17,324 nucleotides of DNA from Firmicutes bacterium UBA3738 (lineage in GTDB: Bacteria > Bacillota > Clostridia > Peptostreptococcales > Anaerovoracaceae): the NCBI GenBank assembly GCA_002372505.1, contig DFGY01000101.1, forward strand, positions 1-17,324, read 5' to 3'. The notes below the pieces were generated by a model. That model was given only the letters and a program-made list of their open reading frames with translations. It made no database searches and had not been told where the DNA came from. The stretch's first letter is position 1. Every line of letters starts with the position of its first letter. Positions 13,159 to 17,324 of the stretch are shown piece by piece. A program made the position numbers and the translations under genes.

Positions 13159-14470
13159 TGAATTCAACGCATCCATAACCTTTGACAAAAGACTTTATAA
13201 AGAAGATATTGCAGGCAGCATAGCTCACGCAGGTATGCTTGCCAAGCAGGGAATAATCGGACAAGAAGAAGCGGATATGATCGTATCCGCTCTTCTTGCG
13301 ATAAAAGAAGACATTGACGCAGGCAAGGTAGAGTTTTCAATTGACAGCGAAGACATTCACATGAACATCGAGACTCTCCTCACGGAGCGCATCGGAGACA
13401 CGGGAAAGAAGCTTCACACCGCCCGCAGCCGTAACGACCAGGTGGCAGTGGACTTCAAGCTTCACGTAAAGAATGAAATCGAGCAGATTGACGGTCTCCT
13501 GGAGAAGCTTCTTGAGACTCTCGTTGACCTGGCAGAAAAGCATCAGGACACGGTAATGCCCGGATACACACATCTTCAGCGGGCCCAGCCTGTAACACTT
13601 GCCTATCACCTTATGGCCTACTATCAGATGTTTAAACGCGACCGCAGCCGCTTTGCAGACTGCCTTGAGCGTACGGATCTTTCTCCTCTGGGCAGCGGAG
13701 CTCTGGCCGGTACTTCCTATGTTACAGACAGAGATTACACCGCTTCGGAGCTGGGCTTTGCAGGAGTTACGGAAAACGCCATGGACTCGGTTTCCGACCG
13801 GGACTTTGCCCTGGAGTTTTTATCCTGCGTATCAATTAGCATGATGCACCTTTCCCGCTTCTGCGAGGAACTCATACTCTGGAGCTCAAAGGAATTCTCA
13901 TTTATTGAAATCGACGATGCCTATGCAACAGGCTCCAGCATTATGCCTCAGAAAAAGAATCCGGATATGGCAGAGCTGATCCGCGGAAAGACAGGCCGCG
14001 TCTACGGCGACCTGGTTACCCTTCTCACCATAATGAAGGGACTGCCACTGGCTTACAATAAGGACATGCAGGAGGACAAGCCGCCGGTATTCGATGCCAG
14101 CGACACGCTTAAAGACTCCGTAAACATTTTTACGGAAATGATTGCGACCATGAAGGTAAACACTGATGTAATGGCAGACGCAGCCAAGTACGGCTACATG
14201 AACGCCACCGACTGCGCCGACTACCTGGTTGGCAAAGGCATCCCCTTCCGCCAGTGCCACGAAATCATTGGCAACCTGGTCCTTCACTGCATCGAGAAAG
14301 GCTGCGCCATCGAAGACCTTTCTCTGGAAGAACTCCGGGAATTCTCCGACAAATTCGACGCCGACATCTACGACAAAATCAGCGTCCGCGCCTGCATCGA
14401 AGCCAAAAAATCCGCCGGCAGCACATCCTTCGCCAGCGTAAAAACCCAAATCGAAAACGCAAAAAAATAA
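13109..14470 (+). CDS. argH: Argininosuccinate lyase
   Basis: Cleaves argininosuccinate to arginine and fumarate; cytoplasmic homotetramer of the fumarase/aspartase superfamily. 453 aa, normal length. Visible: N-terminal 'K-L-W-K-G-R-F-T' and 'F-N-A-S-I', 'A-R-S-R-N-D-Q-V', 'M-P-G-Y-T-H-L-Q-R-A-Q-P', 'L-S-P-L-G-S-G-A-L-A-G-T', and the superfamily signature G-S-S-I-M-P-Q-K-K-N-P-D at 275-286 with the catalytic serine loop. The ATG at 13109 has AAGGAG 9 nt before it and matches the family N-terminus, so the 50-nt overlap with argG is real on the argH side. It ends 43 nt before its terminator. Confidence 0.97.
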   Translation: MKLWKGRFTKAASSSSNEFNASITFDKRLYKEDIAGSIAHAGMLAKQGIIGQEEADMIVSALLAIKEDIDAGKVEFSIDSEDIHMNIETLLTERIGDTGKKLHTARSRNDQVAVDFKLHVKNEIEQIDGLLEKLLETLVDLAEKHQDTVMPGYTHLQRAQPVTLAYHLMAYYQMFKRDRSRFADCLERTDLSPLGSGALAGTSYVTDRDYTASELGFAGVTENAMDSVSDRDFALEFLSCVSISMMHLSRFCEELILWSSKEFSFIEIDDAYATGSSIMPQKKNPDMAELIRGKTGRVYGDLVTLLTIMKGLPLAYNKDMQEDKPPVFDASDTLKDSVNIFTEMIATMKVNTDVMADAAKYGYMNATDCADYLVGKGIPFRQCHEIIGNLVLHCIEKGCAIEDLSLEELREFSDKFDADIYDKISVRACIEAKKSAGSTSFASVKTQIENAKK

Positions 14471-14512
14471 CCGTTTCACGGGGACAGGCTTTTTGTTTCA
14501 CCTAAAAAATGT

Positions 14513-14545
14513 AAGATGACAAGGGACGGTTCTTGTCATCTTTTT
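14513..14545 (+). terminator. argGH terminator, formed by a repeat-family hairpin
   Basis: AAGATGACAAG, loop GGACGGTT, then the exact complement CTTGTCATCTT and a T tract (14541-14545). An 11-bp perfect stem with an A run before it. The loop and stem base belong to the GGGACGGTTCT repeat seen again inverted at 14559-14585, so a dispersed repeat has supplied the terminator. Confidence 0.75.
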
Positions 14546-14558
14546 GTCCAATAAAATA

Positions 14559-14585
14559 GTGACAAGAGAACCGTCCCCCTGTCAC
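14559..14585. repeat. REP-like palindromic repeat
   Basis: A 27-nt unit starting GTGACAAGAGAACCGTCCCC and ending TGTCAC. Its ends (GTGACA/TGTCAC) pair, and its core AGAACCGTCCC (14567-14577) is the exact reverse complement of GGGACGGTTCT at 14523-14533. I know near-identical units as dispersed repeats in many clostridial genomes. Confidence 0.7.
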
Positions 14586-14815
14586 TCATCTGCTTAACTA
14601 TTTGCTCTTTTCTATATTTATTTATTCCAAAACTATTGTAGAAAATTTTTCAACGATTAAAGCTATCAGTATGCCTCATAGTGAACTTTGTTGAAAATGA
14701 AATCGTGGAATCAATGAAATTATTTCTACATTCTGTTTGGATCCTATAAATGTAGAATTATAGCAGGCAAGAATCAAAAAGCGAAACAAAAGCCTGTCCC
14801 CGTGAAACGCTCCTA

Positions 14816-15643
14816 TTATCTTATCTTTCCCAACAGGGCGCAGATGCCGAAAACCAGTGCCTGCACGGCGACTATTGTAGCGCCTACAGGTGTTCCGGCC
14901 ATAATGGAAATTATGATTCCTGCGAAGGTGCAGATTACCGACAGAATTGCAGCACATATGGTCACGCTCTTAAAGCTGCTGTAAAGCCTCATGGCTGACA
15001 GAGCCGGGAATACCACCAAGGCGGAAATGAGAAGAGCTCCCACCAGACTCATTGCTATTACAATTATCACAGCAATGACGATGGCAATCATAAGATTGTA
15101 GAGCTCGGCTCTAAGACCGGTAGCTTTGGCAAAGTCCTCGTCAAAGGTCACGGCAAACAGCCGGTTGTACATGAGAATGAATATTATTATTACCACAATT
15201 GACAGCACCATGCTCATGACCACGTCCTGCATGGTGAGGGTCAGTATGGAAGTTGATCCAAACAAGGTGGTGCACACGTCCCCGGATAAATTTGATGATG
15301 TGGAAAACACATTCATTATGAGGTATCCGAAGGCCAAGGCCGCAACTGAAATCATAGCCAGAGCCGCGTCCCCTTTTATTTTCGTATTCTGACCAGTCTT
15401 TAGGAGCAGCACTGCACACAGAGCCGTAACCGGAAGTATGAGAATCATCTGGTTCGCCAGCTTCAGCACGCCGGCAACTGCCAGGGCCCCGAAGGCTACG
15501 TGGGAAAGTCCGTCACCTATAAAGGAGAATCTTTTAAGAACCAGCGTCACTCCGAAGAGAGACGAACAAAGAGCTATTAGCACTCCCACAACCAGGGCGT
15601 ATATTACAAATGGATACTGGAGATATTCAATGAGCTGAGACAT
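14816..15643 (-). CDS. Metal (Zn/Mn/Fe-type) ABC transporter permease, ZnuB family
   Basis: 275-aa integral membrane protein of the ABC-3 family (ZnuB/MntB/TroC). It shows about eight hydrophobic helices and the family landmarks: 'L-V-L-K-R-F-S-F-I-G-D-G-L-S-H-V-A-F-G' near 36-53, 'F-A-K-A-T-G-L-R-A-E-L-Y-N' before helix 6, and 'V-G-A-L-L-I-S-A-L-V-V-F-P-A-L-S-A'. It forms the channel for a divalent metal, with the ATPase encoded immediately upstream; the ATG shares a base with the ATPase stop (TAATG). Which metal cannot be told. No substrate-binding lipoprotein is encoded in this window. Confidence 0.92.
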   Translation of the reverse strand: MSQLIEYLQYPFVIYALVVGVLIALCSSLFGVTLVLKRFSFIGDGLSHVAFGALAVAGVLKLANQMILILPVTALCAVLLLKTGQNTKIKGDAALAMISVAALAFGYLIMNVFSTSSNLSGDVCTTLFGSTSILTLTMQDVVMSMVLSIVVIIIFILMYNRLFAVTFDEDFAKATGLRAELYNLMIAIVIAVIIVIAMSLVGALLISALVVFPALSAMRLYSSFKSVTICAAILSVICTFAGIIISIMAGTPVGATIVAVQALVFGICALLGKIR

Positions 15644-16338
15644 TATCTGTCACCTCCCATCAGCAATCCTCTTTGCTGCGCAAGGTATTCCTGCTTCGTT
15701 CCGAAGAATTCGTTTTCCCCGAGCTTGAGTATATGACTTGCAAAGTGTGTGGCCTGCTTCAGGTCGTGGGAAATCATTATTACCGTAACGCCGTCTTCGT
15801 TTACCTTTTCTATGAATGCATACATTTCAGCAGTAGCTCCCGGATCCAGTCCGGAAACCGGCTCGTCCAGCATGAGCATTTTTTCCGTTGCGCACAGAGC
15901 CCTTGCCAGAAGCACCCTTTGCTGCTGGCCGCCGGAAAGATTCCTGTAGCTGACGTTTATGAACTCTTCCATTCCCATGCGCTCAATATTTTCACGGGCG
16001 ATTTCCTTGTCATTCTTGCCATAAAAGGGTTTGCTGCCAATGGCGGAAAGTCTTCCCGACAGGACTACCTCGAACACCGATGCAGGGAAATCCTTTTGCA
16101 GGTCCGTCTGCTGAGGCAGGTATCCGATTTCGTTTCGTTTAAGGCCTTCACCGAAAATGATTTCTCCTCCGCCGGAAGGATTAAGCCCTAGAATTGTCTT
16201 CATAAGAGTGCTCTTCCCTGTTCCATTTTCACCGGCAATGCAAAGATAATCCCCGGCATCCACAGAGAAATTGAGCCCGTCCAAAACTATTTTCTTGTCA
16301 TATGCAAGTGTGAGATCTTTTACTGTTAACAGCGCCAC
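15643..16338 (-). CDS. Metal ABC transporter ATP-binding protein, ZnuC family
   Basis: 231-aa nucleotide-binding subunit. Walker A G-E-N-G-T-G-K-S-T at 36-44, Q loop Q76-Q77, signature L-S-G-G-Q at 134-138, Walker B L-M-L-D-E-P at 155-160, and H191 in the switch loop. Together with the permease it drives metal uptake at the cytoplasmic membrane. Start is GTG at 16338 with AAAGG about 8 nt upstream. A 58-bp gap separates it from the phosphoesterase gene before it, so the three may share a transcript. ZnuC versus MntB-like specificity is not decidable here. Confidence 0.93.
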   Translation of the reverse strand: MALLTVKDLTLAYDKKIVLDGLNFSVDAGDYLCIAGENGTGKSTLMKTILGLNPSGGGEIIFGEGLKRNEIGYLPQQTDLQKDFPASVFEVVLSGRLSAIGSKPFYGKNDKEIARENIERMGMEEFINVSYRNLSGGQQQRVLLARALCATEKMLMLDEPVSGLDPGATAEMYAFIEKVNEDGVTVIMISHDLKQATHFASHILKLGENEFFGTKQEYLAQQRGLLMGGDR

Positions 16339-16396
16339 AACTTTTTCCTTTCAAACTTTCATTTCCAACTTTCATTCTTTTTCACATTCCGGCGGA

Positions 16397-16963
16397 CTAC
16401 TGACCGTCACTATCGTTAAAGGTCCTTCTGAGGAATCCGCCCCTCGCCTTCCCGCGGCGGGGAATGTCTCCCGGACCGTCCCATTCGAAGGTCGCACATT
16501 CCAAAGCTCTGCCCTCCGTATTTATTACAGCATAAGTACCCCGGCTTCCGTCCCTGGGGGAAGAAATGCTGCCGGGATTTAAAATCTGCACATCTCCGCC
16601 TTTATCATAGAAGGCTCTGTGAGTGTGACCGAAGAGCACCATGTCGACGCCCGCTTCCCTCGCTGCGTAGTACAGATGAGTAAGGTCATAATCAACACCG
16701 TAAGGGTGACCATGGGTAAGCATGAATTTAAAGCCGCCGGCCTCAACGATTTTCGTGCACTCATCCGGCTTCATGGCTCCATCGCAGTTCCCTCTGACCG
16801 CCTCAATTTGCACGCCTTCCATTCCGGGAAGTCTGCCAATTGCTTCAGCGTCCGCCAGGTGGTCCCCCATATGAAAGACCGCATCAAAACCGCCGTGCTT
16901 TTTCACAATGGTCTCCACTCTGCTTATTTTTCTGTGTGTATCACTAATTGCTAAAATCTTCAT
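16397..16963 (-). CDS. YfcE/MJ0936-type metallophosphoesterase
   Basis: 188 aa from the ATG at 16963. Calcineurin-like phosphoesterase with the complete metal motif series: D-T-H at 8-10 in 'I-S-D-T-H-R-K', G-D-H in 'H-M-G-D-H', G-N-C-D, 'T-H-G-H-P-Y-G' and 'F-G-H-T-H-R-A', then 'L-N-P-G-S-I-S-S-P-R'. E. coli YfcE hydrolyses phosphodiester test substrates; the natural substrate is unknown. The frame is open 45 codons further up, but that stretch has no family similarity, so I start at MKILAISDTH. No Shine-Dalgarno precedes this ATG. The C-terminal tail is Arg-rich (P-R-R-G-K-A-R-G-G-F-L-R-R). Confidence 0.9.
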   Translation of the reverse strand: MKILAISDTHRKISRVETIVKKHGGFDAVFHMGDHLADAEAIGRLPGMEGVQIEAVRGNCDGAMKPDECTKIVEAGGFKFMLTHGHPYGVDYDLTHLYYAAREAGVDMVLFGHTHRAFYDKGGDVQILNPGSISSPRDGSRGTYAVINTEGRALECATFEWDGPGDIPRRGKARGGFLRRTFNDSDGQ

Positions 16964-16970
16964 GTCAGAT

Positions 16971-16979
16971 ATTATCGCA
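16971..16979 (-). promoter_or_regulatory. Candidate extended -10 of the phosphoesterase gene
   Basis: Minus strand TG-C-GATAAT (hexamer at 16971-16976) ends 7 nt before the ATG at 16963. No convincing -35. If used, the mRNA would be leaderless, like rlmD and tcdA. Confidence 0.3.
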
Positions 16980-17022
16980 CATTTTTTAAGTTCACGCCAC
17001 ATTAATCTGTCTTGTTTCAAAC

Positions 17023-17063
17023 CAGCACCTTTACACCTAAAAAACAGTGGTGTAAGGTGGCTG
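17023..17063. repeat. Hairpin repeat related to the 14472-14809 element
   Basis: The arms CAGCACCTTTACACC and GGTGTAAGGTGGCTG pair almost fully (two single-base bulges) around TAAAAAACAGT. The stretch CACCTAAAAAA (17034-17044) followed by TGTAAGGTG resembles CACCTAAAAAATGTAAGATG at 14499-14518, so both belong to one repeat family. On neither strand is there a T tract, so it is not an obvious terminator. Confidence 0.55.
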
Positions 17064-17226
17064 ACTTGACAATTGGAATAAAAGCTGTAAATGTGCAAAG
17101 GCGCGCCTTGTATTCATTGAAATTTCAACATTTATCTTGCTCGCTTCCCTCGAACGCACTGGTTATCTTTTGAATTATATGTAATTTATTTACAGTAAAA
17201 CGGCGATATTTTTGTAATCTAAACAA

Positions 17227-17254
17227 TTGCATTACGTTATATTTGTGTTATTAT
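17227..17254 (+). promoter_or_regulatory. Outward promoter toward the right edge
   Basis: TTGCAT (17227-17232), 16 bp, then extended -10 TG-T-TATTAT (hexamer 17249-17254). The expected transcript would leave the window; its gene is not visible. Confidence 0.45.
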
Positions 17255-17324
17255 TAAGATGTCAAAAGAAAGACAACTATCTATCCCTAATATATAAAAA
17301 CCCCCTATATCTAAAACAGGACGC

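Larger units (their letters stand above)
14472..14809. mobile_element. Non-coding MITE/REP-type element with nested inverted repeats
   Basis: The ends are an inverted pair, 14472-14501 and 14781-14809, 30 and 29 nt, which share CGTTTCACGGGGACAGGCTT and then differ by one T and one base. Inside lie the REP-like hairpins at 14513-14585 and an AT-rich core with weaker pairs (TTTTCAAC/GTTGAAAA around 14646-14697; TTCTACATT/AATGTAGAA around 14725-14758). No ORF of note is present. It fills the gap between the convergent argH and metal permease genes; the right end is 6 bp from the permease stop. Such elements are thought to be moved by Y1 (REP-associated) transposases, but none is in the window. 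Confidence 0.6.
16964..17324. other. Gene-free 361-bp stretch at the right end
   Basis: I find no gene here. It holds the hairpin at 17023-17063, a 12-bp palindrome AAGGCGCGCCTT at 17098-17109, another TTGAAATTTCAA at 17117-17128, and an outward promoter at 17227-17254. From about 17160 it is strongly AT-rich, as expected upstream of a gene beyond the edge. Confidence 0.6.

Noticed and set aside
13898..14479. 193-aa open frame on the minus strand
   Set aside because: Antisense to argH; it is a codon-bias shadow of the real gene.
17259..17297. 12-codon ORF MSKERQLSIPNI after the right-edge promoter
   Set aside because: No ribosome site, only 4 nt after the -10, and no leader-peptide signature such as runs of one amino acid.
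1..17324. CRISPR arrays, tRNA or rRNA genes
   Set aside because: I saw no regularly spaced repeats and no tRNA- or rRNA-like sequence on either strand by eye.

Overview
The window comes from a chromosome of a strictly anaerobic, low-to-mid GC Gram-positive bacterium of the Clostridia type. The basis is the rapZ-whiA pair, the clostridial-style RlmD with its extra C-terminal module, PadR/DUF2812, an oxygen-sensitive glycyl radical enzyme with its activase, strong AGGAGG ribosome sites and an ArgR box of the Bacillus/Clostridium kind. I cannot name the species. Gene density is high and short overlaps (TAATG, ATGA) are common.

Layout. (1) 1-3640, minus strand: padR, a DUF2812 membrane protein, rlmD carrying an extra C-terminal domain that looks like the end of a WYL-type regulator, and the first 22 codons of a VOC-family gene. 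The padR promoter has one operator copy in its spacer and a second, a 33-bp palindrome, near the predicted transcription start. (2) 3678-4606, plus strand: tcdA, with a promoter so close to its ATG that the mRNA should be leaderless, ending at a hairpin terminator. (3) 4529-4808: a compact unit on the minus strand with its own promoter, a perfect Shine-Dalgarno, a 38-codon ORF not in the usual gene catalogues as far as I can recall, and a 34/35-nt inverted repeat joining the 5' and 3' ends of its RNA. Its design recalls type I toxin mRNAs. (4) 4841-11693, minus strand: murB, a PHP phosphoesterase, rapZ, whiA, then a glycyl radical enzyme and its activase, apparently one transcription unit. (5) 11791-14545, plus strand: ArgR-controlled argG-argH, with a 50-bp gene overlap. 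(6) 14472-14809: a non-coding element with nested inverted repeats of the REP/MITE kind, one of which serves as the argH terminator. (7) 14816-16963, minus strand: a YfcE-like phosphoesterase, then a metal ABC ATPase and permease. (8) 16964-17324: no gene, a second copy of a related hairpin repeat, and an outward-facing promoter.

How it fits together. Most of the window is housekeeping: cell-wall precursor synthesis (MurB), envelope/division control (RapZ, WhiA), arginine synthesis (ArgG, ArgH), RNA modification (RlmD, TcdA) and metal uptake. The points of interest are the 38-codon unit at 4580-4696, the glycyl radical enzyme with Cys-Val-Val where characterised eliminases have Cys-Val-Glu, the RlmD/WYL-end fusion, and three genes that lack a Shine-Dalgarno but carry a -10 hexamer 6-7 nt before the ATG.
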